From Euwallacea fornicatus (Eukaryota; Arthropoda; Insecta; Coleoptera; Curculionidae): DNA of 64,000 bases. The position numbers and the translations under genes are program-made. Position 1 is the first letter of the stretch. Every line of letters begins with the position of its first letter. Shown one piece after another: positions 56,189 through 64,000 of the stretch. The notes under the pieces were generated by a model. The model made no database searches, was not told where the DNA came from, and saw only the letters and a program-made list of their open reading frames with translations. The stretch is from NCBI RefSeq assembly GCF_040115645.1, contig NC_089568.1, positions 124,001 to 188,000 of the forward strand, in the 5' to 3' direction.

Positions 56189-56369
56189 TTTTTTTTTCTT
56201 TTTTTTTCCGAGGAGGGGGAATCTTCTTAAGACACCTGGCCTGATCGTCAGCCGGGTAGTGTGGGATTCGACCGACCATTACGTCGGCCGCCTACCCACT
56301 AAACCCACCTCCCCTCTTCTGCCCCGGGACTACCTCACGGAATTACTTCAGGGCTCCTTTTCCTCCGGA
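56189..56369 (-). other. A3 3' UTR and poly(A)
   Basis: About 180 bases including the stop-proximal Arg/Asp-rich tail end, then GTGGGATTCG-type sequence and the terminal motif. F (33926-34081) is a near copy of it, so it defines the family 3' end. Confidence 0.8.
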
Positions 56370-59300
56370 CTAGGTACGGACACTATCCCGCACCCCATTC
56401 TTCTTTCTGTCATTCTCTCTTGCCATCTTGGCCCTCAAGATCTTCTCTATCAAGCCCTCGAATGCCATCCATTTCTTCTTGCTTTGCACTAACTCATTCC
56501 CTATCGCGCCTCGGTTCAGGTCGAGTCCCCTCCTCCTTGCCTCCGCACGATAGTCCTCCCATTCTGGACACGTCCACAGCGTGTGCTCCGGCGTGTCCTC
56601 CCTTTCGTCACAAAACCAGCATTCCGCACTCCTTTCCACTCGTATCCGCTTCAGGTATTTCCCAAACACGCCGTGTCCGGTAAACACCTAAGCCAACATA
56701 TACCCACTTTTAGTCCATTCGCACTCGTATGACTTACGGATCCGGGGTATGAAGGTCTTTGCCCGACCCTCATACTTCTCCCAGTCCCGCTCCCACTCCT
56801 TCATTACCCATTCCTTCACCCCACTTCTCCCTTCCCACATCATCGTTCTCTCCGTCACTCTAATTCTCACCGGAGGTATTTTGGCCAATGCCAACACCGC
56901 ATCGGTCGGTGCCGTCCTGTAGGCACTAGCCACTCGGAGTGCGAGCATACGGTTTGCCCTCTCCAGTATGGCCGTGTACCTTCCATACTCCAGTTCGGTT
57001 CCCCAGACTGGAGCAGCGTACAGCAGAACGGACGATGCCGCCATCACCATCAACCTCCTTCTTTTATACCCCAACCCACTCGCCCTAGGCAGAATGCCGT
57101 CGAGCTTCCCAATCACCTTAGCAACCTTTTCGGAGGTTCGTCGTACGTGCTCGCCGAAGCGAGCATTTCTGCCGATCCACACTCCGAGGTACTTCACGCA
57201 TTCCTTCGTCTCGTACGAGACGTCGTCCACTCTCAGACTCATGCTTCTTATTTTCCTTCGCCCGGCCAGCAGCACCAGTTCGGTTTTATCAGTAGCCATG
57301 CTTAACCCCATGCGTTCGAACGTGTCGGCGACCAGTTCCATGGCCCATCTGGTCCTCGCCTCTAGGGTTACCCCGTCCCTCGCCGAGACCACCAACGCCA
57401 AGTCGTCCGAGTAAGCCACCGGGGTGACCCCTCGCGGGTACTCGACCGTCAGTATTCCGTCGTAGTAGAGGTTCCACAAGACGGGGCCCAGGACAGACCC
57501 TTGAGGAACGCCGCAAGACAACTGTCGAACCCCCCCGTCAGGCAACACCAAAACCCGATCTTGCAGGTACGACTGAACTACGTTCAAGAGGTACCCGCTC
57601 ACCTGGGCCCTTTTCATCACTTCGATGATTAGGTCCCAAGGCGCCGTATTGAAGGCGTTCTTTACATCTATCGTTACCATGACGCAGAAGTCCGCGTGTT
57701 TGCAACTCTCCTCCCTGATCCCCTCCACTATTCTCATGACCGCTTGCATGGCGTCCAAGGTGCTCCTGCCCTTGATGAACCCATACTGACTCGCGCTCAC
57801 CATTCACAAAGCATTCGCTTCGTTCAGCAGTCTGGTCTTGACCACCTTTTCCGACACTTTCCCGAGTCCGTCCACGAGGCATATGGGCCGGTACGAGACC
57901 TCTGCCCCCGGATCACGCTTCGGTTTCTCCACCAGCACCAGTCGGGTTCTCTTCCAGACTTTAGGGTACTCGCCCGAGGTTAAGATGCTATTTACGCAAC
58001 TAGCCATACCCTGGGGCGCTGCCCCAAGATATAGCTTCAAAACCTCGTTCGGTAACCCGTCCAATCCCGGAGCCTTGCGGCTCTTGAGACTCCCGACGGC
58101 CTGACGGATTTCCTCAGTCGTGACTCGAGGCACGTCATTCGGCCCCGTTTGTACCTTTTCCCACACTACCCGCGGCTTAACCGGGAACAGCGTGTCCACC
58201 TGCTTTTAGATCTCTGCCTCCGGCAGGGGACCATTGCTCAGGCGGCCAAGTTTCTCGGTCACTATTTTGTAACCGAGTCCCCAGACGTCCGTCTCCAGCT
58301 CCGCACAAACTTTCTTCCACTCGTCCCTCTTGGCATCCCTTATGGATTCCTTGAGTGCCTTACGCTCTCTCTTGTACTCTGCCGCTGCACCCGTATCTGT
58401 AACATTCCCTCTTCCTCGCTCTCGGGTCCATCTTCTCCTCGCTCTTATACACGCTCTTCTCCTTTCGGCAATTTCATCACTCCACCAGTACACCGCTCGT
58501 TTCATCTTCCCTTTCCCGCTGTCACGCTTACTCATGCACTCGTCACAGGCCTCGCTTATCTCCCGAACGATTTGTTCGGGAGTTTCCACGATACCCAGAC
58601 CTTCCCGCTCCTTCACGTACCGGCTCACATTTTCCAATCCTTTTTTACTCACCACCCATCCACCTTTTCTCACGCTCGCTTCCTCACCACCCCCAGATAC
58701 CACCCCCACTCGCTTTATGCGGTACGAGAGGTACCTGTGGCCACTACCGCTTTCCATTTCAACCTCAACTTTCCAGTCTCTCACCCAGCCACTCACAGAC
58801 GCTCCCGCCATGGTAACGTCAATCAGTGACCTGCCGTTCCGATTACCGAACGTCCACTCATCCCCGGTGTTGATGGGGACGTGCTCCGCCGTGTCTAGGA
58901 ACTCTTCCAGAACCCGTCCGTAGGCATTCGTCACGCGAGAACCGAACCGTCCACTCTTAGCGTTCAGGTCCCCAGCAATGAGAATCTTCCTGCTGTCAAG
59001 CCCCCTGACGTAGCCCCCCAACCGATCGATCCACGCCGTGAATTCGGCGGCGGTCCTACTCGGCAAGAAGTACGCGGAGACGAGAGTGATACCGTCCAGC
59101 TCCGCAACGACGAACCCCCGGTCACGGTGGAGCGACTTCACCCTAACACCCAGCGCTAGCCAGATGAAGGCGTCGTCACCCCTGTCCCGTACTAGGTTCC
59201 GCCCGGCTAGACACGGCACCTGCCCGAGCACCACGTCGACGCCCCGCTCTCTGATCACCTGGAACATGAGGTCCATCGCGACACGGCCTCTGTCCAGGTT

Positions 59301-59441
59301 AATCTGCAGACACCGCAGTTCCCTGTCCGACGCCATTGCATACAACCACTCCTCACGCTCACGCTCACTCAAACACGCACACTTACCCGTGTCCCTCCTA
59401 GTCCTCCATCCTCGGTCTCCCCTTCCTCCCCTTTCCGCCAC
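56370..59441 (-). pseudogene. A3 ORF2: endonuclease, RT, zinc knuckle
   Basis: One continuous frame of 1,024 codons with three stops: TAA at 58206-58208, TGA at 57804-57806 and TAG at 56688-56690; no frameshift. Endonuclease: LRCLQINLDRGR, VVLGQVPCLAG (A1 has Glu where this has Val), IAGDLNAKSGRFG, GDEWTFGNRN, SGHRYLSY. RT: KAPGLDGLPNEVLKLYL, VSASQYGFIKGRS, KNAFNTAPWDL, CGVPQGSVLGPVLWNLYYD, VAYSDDLALVV (Y-S-D-D). C-terminal CWFCDEREDTPEHTLWTC, C-x2-C-x8-H-x4-C. ATG at 59441 overlaps the ORF1 end by 44 bases in another frame. The Val in the endonuclease and the stops make it inactive. Confidence 0.9.
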
Positions 59442-61707
59442 TTCCCCTGTCGCTAGCGGTTGCCAGCGACTTGAGGGAGCCGGTGGTCGGTGAGTTTTTA
59501 AACCCCCCGTCCTCTTCCTTCTCCACGTTGACTTGTTCGGGTTCCTGCCTTGTCACGGGCACCAGGGGAATGGTCAGGAGTCTCTCCCCGGCTCTGGGCT
59601 CGCTTCCAGCCTTGGGTTTCCCCTTGGCTTTGGGCTCACCTCTAGCGCCGGGTTTTCCCCCCTTTACGGCCTCCCTCTCGGCCTCCGGTCCTCCCTTAGT
59701 CTCGCGCTCACCCTCGGCCGTAGGTCGCCCCTTGGCTTTGGGCTCGTCCGTAGCCTTGGATTGCCCCTCGCCTACGGCCTTGCCCCCAGCCTTGGGTTCC
59801 TCCCGGGCTTTGGGCTTGCCCCCCGCTTCAGGTTCTCCCCGACCTTTGGGTGTCCCGCACCCCGGTCCCCCGGCGCTATGCCCCCCCTCTTTGCATAGAG
59901 GACAGTACTGCTGCGTGCGGCAGGTCGCGGCCTTGTGGCCTCCCTGCGCGCACCTCGCGCACAGACGCGAGCGGTCCTCTCCCCTACATTCGCTCGCCCT
60001 GTGGCCCCTCTCCCAGCATCTGAAGCAGCGATCGGTTTCCCGCCGCTCCTTCAGACGACATCTGGAGATACCCACCTGCACCTCGGTGACCCTCCTCACC
60101 CGTCTGACCACCTCGCCCTCCACCAGAAGCGTGGCGGTTTGACAGCTTCCGAAACTTGGGCGGAGACTGAGTAGCCTTAGCCACCCTTTCTCCACTCCAG
60201 CCGCGGTTGCTACCGCCCCCACCACCTCTTCCTCGGTGGCGACTGCGTCTAGGCCGTGCACTCGGAAGGCCGCCGACCTCCCTGTACCCCCTCTCACCCT
60301 GCTTGGTCCCAGCTCCTTGGCCAACAACTCACGCAGTTGTCCGCCCTTTCCTCCTTTTGGCACTGTCAGGAGCATCACCCCCTTCTTCGTCTCCCTAACG
60401 GTGCTGACTTTCACCTCTTGGCCGCCCTTGGCAACCACTTGCCTCACCTTCTTGAGGGCATCTAAGTAGGAGGTGCCTTCCTCCCTCGCCACGAAGATCA
60501 CCCCTTCCTCTTCCCTCTTCCCCGTTCCTTGCGCCTTGTCCTTTTCCTCCTGAAAATAGAAGCATATTTTAATATTACTTCCCTCGGCAGCAAGCTCCCC
60601 CAGCTTCCTTAGTTTCCCGGGATCGCATCCCGGAACCTGGGGGACGACCACCCTCGTCCTTCCCTCCCTCTGGGCAGTTCCCACGAGCTCCTTCAGCGCT
60701 CCGAAGACCGCTTTCGGACCCATGACACCACCCATTTGGCAGAAAAAGACGAAGCGCTCGAGCATCTCCGTCCTCCCTCCCTTACGCAACCGGCAGGTCT
60801 GCACAAGGAAGGGGGTCGTCCCCGCCTCGTGCTCGCCCCCCAGTTCAGCCAGCTCGGGGAGCCCGGCCAGCACTCGCTCCTTGAGCGGACTGCTTTCCTC
60901 TCCCACTATCACCTCCAAGTCGCTCCGGTACCCCTCCGACATGGGATCCCCGTGCGACACCTCCGTCCGTTGAAACAGACCCGCCTCCCACCTCTCGCTA
61001 AGAGCCTCTATCAACTTCCCGGAAGCGACGAGACTGCGGATCCTTTCCTGCTGCTCCTCCGTACGTCTTTCTTCTGCCGTGTCCGTTTGAGTGGCACAGG
61101 TGGCTGTCTCCAGTCCTCCCGTGCACCCCCCTTGGACTTTCTCCAACTGCTTCCGCAGCTCCTTCACTTCTTCGCGGAGCTTCTCCCGCTCCCTTTCCAG
61201 TTCCTCATCTCTTTTCTCCCTGCGCCTAACCGTACGCAGGGCACTCTTGACCGCCATTACAGCGTCCAAGAGCTCCTGCTTCGGTTTCCGGAGACTCCTG
61301 ATGACCCGGTCCAGGTCCTCTACCTTCTCCTCCAAGGCCCTACGATCGGCCATGGGAGAGAAGCTCTCCTCTGCCCTTCCCCGTTTTCCCCCTGGGGGGG
61401 TGCTCGTGAGTTGGGGCACCTCTTCCTGAGAGGCATCGGAGAACTCCTCCCCCATCGCCCCCTCATCCCCATCACTCACCTGCGTCGCCTTCATAGGCGG
61501 CGTCCGCAGGAGCTTCTCACTCCTCGCGAACCCACCCCTCCCTGTTCCCTCCTCCTTTTGCGCGGACGTCTCTCCCCGTCCCAAGTGGCTGTGGCCCTCC
61601 CCAGAATCCTTAGGGCCAGCGTTGGTCACCGGGGCTTTCACCCGGTCGGAACCAACGGCGGGATTATCACCCACCTGGGGTAACTTCTTTTTTAAGTCAC
61701 TCATCAT
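59398..61707 (-). CDS. A3 ORF1 (gag-like protein), intact
   Basis: 769 residues, no stop or frameshift. Met at 61707 (second Met one codon later). Predicted coiled coil at about 122-200 (RALEEKVEDLDRVIRSL, Glu/Arg-rich), an EALSERWEAGLFQRTEV block, a LVQTCRLRKGG block, then three zinc knuckles at about 558-616: CFRCWERGHRASEC, CARCAQGGHKAATC and CPLCKEGGHSAGGPGC (six residues before the last Cys). A Lys/Pro/Gly/Glu tail at about 616-706 has a loose 6-residue repeat around KPKA. The product should bind element RNA and form the particle. Its intactness suggests recent activity of the family. ORF2 overlaps its end. Confidence 0.9.
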   Translation of the reverse strand: MMSDLKKKLPQVGDNPAVGSDRVKAPVTNAGPKDSGEGHSHLGRGETSAQKEEGTGRGGFARSEKLLRTPPMKATQVSDGDEGAMGEEFSDASQEEVPQLTSTPPGGKRGRAEESFSPMADRRALEEKVEDLDRVIRSLRKPKQELLDAVMAVKSALRTVRRREKRDEELEREREKLREEVKELRKQLEKVQGGCTGGLETATCATQTDTAEERRTEEQQERIRSLVASGKLIEALSERWEAGLFQRTEVSHGDPMSEGYRSDLEVIVGEESSPLKERVLAGLPELAELGGEHEAGTTPFLVQTCRLRKGGRTEMLERFVFFCQMGGVMGPKAVFGALKELVGTAQREGRTRVVVPQVPGCDPGKLRKLGELAAEGSNIKICFYFQEEKDKAQGTGKREEEGVIFVAREEGTSYLDALKKVRQVVAKGGQEVKVSTVRETKKGVMLLTVPKGGKGGQLRELLAKELGPSRVRGGTGRSAAFRVHGLDAVATEEEVVGAVATAAGVEKGWLRLLSLRPSFGSCQTATLLVEGEVVRRVRRVTEVQVGISRCRLKERRETDRCFRCWERGHRASECRGEDRSRLCARCAQGGHKAATCRTQQYCPLCKEGGHSAGGPGCGTPKGRGEPEAGGKPKAREEPKAGGKAVGEGQSKATDEPKAKGRPTAEGERETKGGPEAEREAVKGGKPGARGEPKAKGKPKAGSEPRAGERLLTIPLVPVTRQEPEQVNVEKEEDGGFKNSPTTGSLKSLATASDRGSGGKGRKGRPRMED

Positions 61708-61947
61708 TATTTTAATTTTTTCTGCCTCTTCCTACTCTGTTCTATCCAGGTTAATCTTTGGGTAAGTACAGGATATTAGGATGGGTTCTTTCTGGATTCT
61801 GGATAATTTCAAGGACACTCCGTGGAGTCGGAATTCATCAAGGATAAGGTGATTGGACGAACTGCACTTGGGACTCGGTACAATTCCAGCTTAGGTATCC
61901 GTAGGCTCGCCACGCCTATGTTCACTGGATGAGGGCGAACCCTAACG
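61708..61947 (-). promoter_or_regulatory. A3 5' UTR, truncated
   Basis: About 240 bases, matching the ORF1-proximal part of A2's 5' UTR (CAGCTTAGGTATCCGTAGGCTCGCCAC). It stops at GTTAGGGTTCGCC, where A2 and A1 continue for ~600 bases. Likely lacks the distal monomer. Confidence 0.7.
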
Positions 61948-61975
61948 TGTCCCACTTATCTAGAATCACTCTGTA

Positions 61976-62290
61976 TGGATGTAATTTCTTACCTAAACTG
62001 TAAAAATGTTTCCAATACTGCCACGAAGTTCTGTTTTTCTACCAGACTTGCAAATTGTAATGATACAGTTGTCGTGGCGCGTCGACCAATTTTTCTGTAA
62101 TGACGTAACCACTCGCTTAAACAGATTCGCTAGGTGTCTTGGCACCAAATTATATAAAGAAAAAGAATGAATTACTTATCCACCTTTATTCATGATATAT
62201 ATCAAAAATCATTTTTTTTTTGACATTGACACACACACACCATGTCCTTCTTTAAAAATGAACAGTCTCCCCACCAATCAACTTACTGGT
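61976..62290. other. Spacer right of the MITE
   Basis: No ORF or repeat recognised, apart from a short CA run near 62227 and an AATAAA on the minus strand near 62190, downstream of the ORF at 62292. Confidence 0.4.
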
Positions 62291-62291
62291 A

Positions 62292-62678
62292 TCACCAACA
62301 GTGCAACCACCACTTAAGGTGACAGAGAACATAAAAACAATAATACCAAATGTACGATAGATAGTCCTGAACAACAGTCTCTTCTCCACGGTAGATGTAA
62401 AGCTCTACAATCAGTGTTTGTTCATCTTCGTCGTCCGATTCACCGTTATCAAACGTCGTTATATCGATGTCCTTTAGAAAGAAAAACCCTTTCCCATTTT
62501 CGTCTTCGAAAGTCATATTAACGCCCTGATATACTCTTACGATTACGTCTGCCAGTTCGACAGCCCCTCTTTGGTATTTCACGACATTGAAGCTGGACAT
62601 TTTCTTCTTCACTATCTTAGCCTTCTGCCGTTCACGTTGGAAGTGACGAAAATCCATTATCAGTTTTTTCATATCCAT
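62292..62678 (-). CDS. Unassigned ORF, 128 residues
   Basis: First ATG at 62678 (MDMKKLIMDFRHFQRERQKAK); the frame is open upstream to about 62861 without another ATG, so it may be a 3' exon or a truncated gene. After a basic start come a mixed alpha/beta-like stretch (VELADVIVRVYQGVNMTFED, GKGFFFLKDIDI), an acidic patch GESDDEDEQ, and a hydrophobic end rich in Trp/Tyr/Cys. I do not recognise the family. An AATAAA lies about 100 bases downstream. Base use is not like the A-family gags. It could be a host gene remnant, an old viral insertion or an uncharacterised transposon gene. Confidence 0.45.
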   Translation of the reverse strand: MDMKKLIMDFRHFQRERQKAKIVKKKMSSFNVVKYQRGAVELADVIVRVYQGVNMTFEDENGKGFFFLKDIDITTFDNGESDDEDEQTLIVELYIYRGEETVVQDYLSYIWYYCFYVLCHLKWWLHCW

Positions 62679-63139
62679 TTTATCTAAAAAAAAACTACTT
62701 TCACTGGTTTTTATCACTGGTTTAATGTGTACGAACCTATTCCGAGTCCCATCGGCCGTCCGTCGCTCTATCGTCTCTTCTGGTCCCAATAACAAGACCA
62801 AAGACGCGCACGTTGCATGTATAAATAGTTGCGTACGTTGCGTGCAGGATCGTACATATAATTATACGGTGCCTTTATAAATGTTTGTCCGCCACGTGAT
62901 CTACAATCTAGACAACCAAACATACAACGGGTGGTAACTTGTTCAGTTGCTAATGTCGGGCCTATAGGAGTTTATATGTACCGGGTGAAAAATAGGGTGC
63001 GCCAACTAAAACGAAACAGACCTGTTTTCTCGGATGATGGAAGAATTGTGCAATAATGCTCGGACACGTCAACATGGATTTATGCCACTCTTCAAAACAC
63101 TCGCCAACGAATAAACTCTGCTCAACAGGACGTGGGGCG
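62679..63139. other. Upstream region of the ORF and transposon-end motif
   Basis: Holds the open upstream frame (to 62861), a TATAATT-like stretch near 62855, and TACCGGGTGAAAAATAGGGTGCGCC near 62978, which resembles the TACCGGGTGGTC end at 27309. No clear gene otherwise. Confidence 0.35.
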
Positions 63140-63840
63140 CAGTGACGTGCCGAATCTTCCATAACTCCTTTATTCCAACGAATTTTCCATTTTTTTTCGC
63201 GTTATCCTATTGCCTTTACCTCCGCAAATTTCGATTTTCTGGGGGGTGCGGTTATAAGACGTGTTCAATTGCCCTTCTTTTGGGAGCGTTACCTCTATGA
63301 TTGCCAAACGGAATTGATAGCATGACAAACGTTTTCTGGAGTTTTTCCTGTGGAGGAGGAAAGAGTTATATAACCATGTCTGGAGCATGTGAATTCCCCC
63401 TTTTGTGTACCAACGCAACGATTTTCGAACTCGGAGGGTAATATGAAATCATTTGATCCATACGATCAGTCCCACCCATGTTTTTGTTACACTTTGCAAT
63501 AGCTTCAGGTTTGTCCCTAATGTTTCCTTTTTCATTTGGTGTTTGCATCAAGTTGATAGAAAACCGTGACGATATGCGGAGTAACTGTCTTTTGGCCCTC
63601 CATTGTCCAGTCATTACCGTCTCGATATACTGCTCTTGTCTGTCCTGTCTGCAGTTTTGTTCTGGCAACAGCTTCAGAATTGTCCTCTCTGTTCGCCCTT
63701 AAGTCCCGGTACAGTGAAGTAAAGTTGTCCGTAAACGGACAATGTCCCTCCTGTCTGAATTCAATTCAGACGTCTGGGAAAATTCCTAATTTCTGTAACA
63801 AAGGGTACAGAAAGGTACATCATAAATTTGGGTAAAGCTC
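63140..63840 (-). pseudogene. piggyBac-like transposase, C-terminal region
   Basis: Minus strand: FRQEGHCPFTDNFTSLYRDLR, VYRDGNDWTMEGQKTVTPHIV, then KPEAIAKCNKNMGGTDRMDQMISYYP, the conserved block around the last catalytic Asp (63470-63490), and RWYTKGGIHMLQTWLYNSFLLHRKN with QFRLAIIE (63290-63418). Frame changes near 63400 and 63540 and a stop near 63530 disable it. A different, better preserved stretch than the one at 25561-26010, so probably another family. Confidence 0.8.
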
Positions 63841-64000
63841 TCAACGTGATTCAAGTACTCGGACTGTTTGATTTATTGCCCACAATCAAGGAACTCAAAA
63901 TCTTCCTAAATACTCCACTCCAACGGGCGATAGGTGATGGCCAACATCTGGTGGTTGCAACCAAGTGAAACAAAAAACACCAGAATCCATGCCGCAATAA
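63841..64000. other. Window end, nothing recognised
   Basis: No motif seen; possibly the start of the same piggyBac element. Confidence 0.3.

Larger units (their letters stand above)
56189..61947 (-). mobile_element. R1-clade retrotransposon A3, near full length
   Basis: 5.76 kb on the minus strand: 5' UTR (61947-61708), ORF1, overlapping ORF2, 3' UTR (56369-56210) with GGTGTCTTAAGAAGATTCCCCCTCCTCGG, and an A-rich tail. TGTCCCACCTATCT at 56175-56188 and TGTCCCACTTATCT at 61948-61961 match at 13 of 14 positions. The 5' end falls within the first monomer of A2's 5' UTR, so about 600 bases of leader are missing; all coding sequence is present. It is the youngest large element here. Confidence 0.9.
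55945..61975. mobile_element. Palindromic MITE split by A3
   Basis: Without A3 and one 14-bp duplication it would be about 258 bases. Left arm 55945-56050 (TACAGGGTGACTCTAGATAA.., GTGGGACAAG, CTTTATTTTTGGA.CCTC) is mirrored by the right arm 56100-56188 plus 61962-61975 (GAGGCTCCAAAAATAAAG.., CTTGTCCCACCTATCT, then AGAATCACTCTGTA). TA adjoins each end. A fold-back non-autonomous Tc1/mariner-type element. Confidence 0.85.

Noticed and set aside
56189..61947. Site-specific R1 insertion in 28S rDNA
   Set aside because: No rDNA flanks any copy; the targets are other transposons.
61936..61947. Telomeric repeat (CCCTAA-like) at the A3 5' end, hinting at TRAS/SART telomere targeting
   Set aside because: A single occurrence, also inside A1 and A2 5' UTRs as element sequence; no tandem array.
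1..64000. CRISPR arrays, tRNA or rRNA genes, bacterial operons
   Set aside because: No spaced direct-repeat array, no cloverleaf or rRNA sequence noticed; gene types and introns are eukaryotic.

Overview
This window looks like insect (at least arthropod) heterochromatin, and I see no host gene of known function in it. Evidence for an arthropod: many decayed non-LTR retrotransposons of the R1 clade (APE-type endonuclease, reverse transcriptase, C-terminal zinc knuckle, gag with three CCHC knuckles), a Jockey-type pair, BEL/Pao and Ty3/gypsy remnants, and Tc1/mariner-superfamily, pogo/Tigger-like and piggyBac-like DNA transposons with TACAGGGTG-type ends. The species cannot be told from the sequence. 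Family letters below are local names.

Layout. 1-4.1 kb: a Tc1/mariner-superfamily transposase split by an LTR-less gypsy fragment, then a pogo/Tigger-like pseudogene. 4.1-10.1 kb: R1-clade copy A1 (minus), with copy B1 (plus) inserted in its 5' UTR, joined head to head to fragment A4. 10.1-16.5 kb: a Tc1-like wreck, an unassigned stretch, gag C1 split by element D, and a mariner with both terminal inverted repeats (TIRs). 16.5-22.3 kb: a Jockey-type element (G1) inside a second one (G2), then two BEL/Pao 3' ends. 22.3-28 kb: Tc1/mariner-superfamily elements (I1, I2, J) and a piggyBac scrap. 28-38.3 kb: R1-clade pieces A6, C2, K, A5 (with a 156-bp insertion F) and E2. 38.3-48.1 kb: A2, interrupted by the 6.5-kb element E. 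48.1-55.8 kb: A7, a gypsy with a 3' LTR and a Tc1/mariner element (L) with 437-bp TIRs inside its pol, then an LTR-like block. 55.9-62 kb: the best element, A3 (5.76 kb), inserted in a 258-bp palindromic MITE. 62-64 kb: one unassigned ORF and a piggyBac-like pseudogene.

How the parts relate. The R1-clade families preserve their own insertion history. Five insertions (B1, D, F, E, A3) are flanked by duplications of about 14 bp, the length known for R1, but at unrelated sites rather than a fixed 28S site. Their 3' ends share a short motif just before the poly(A). Full A-family 5' ends carry about two tandem ~340-bp units upstream of ORF1. Most copies are dead by stops, frameshifts or altered active-site residues; the only long intact reading frame is A3 ORF1 (769 codons). 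Of 21 retroelement pieces counted, 15 lie on the minus strand. No CRISPR, tRNA, rRNA or telomeric array was seen.
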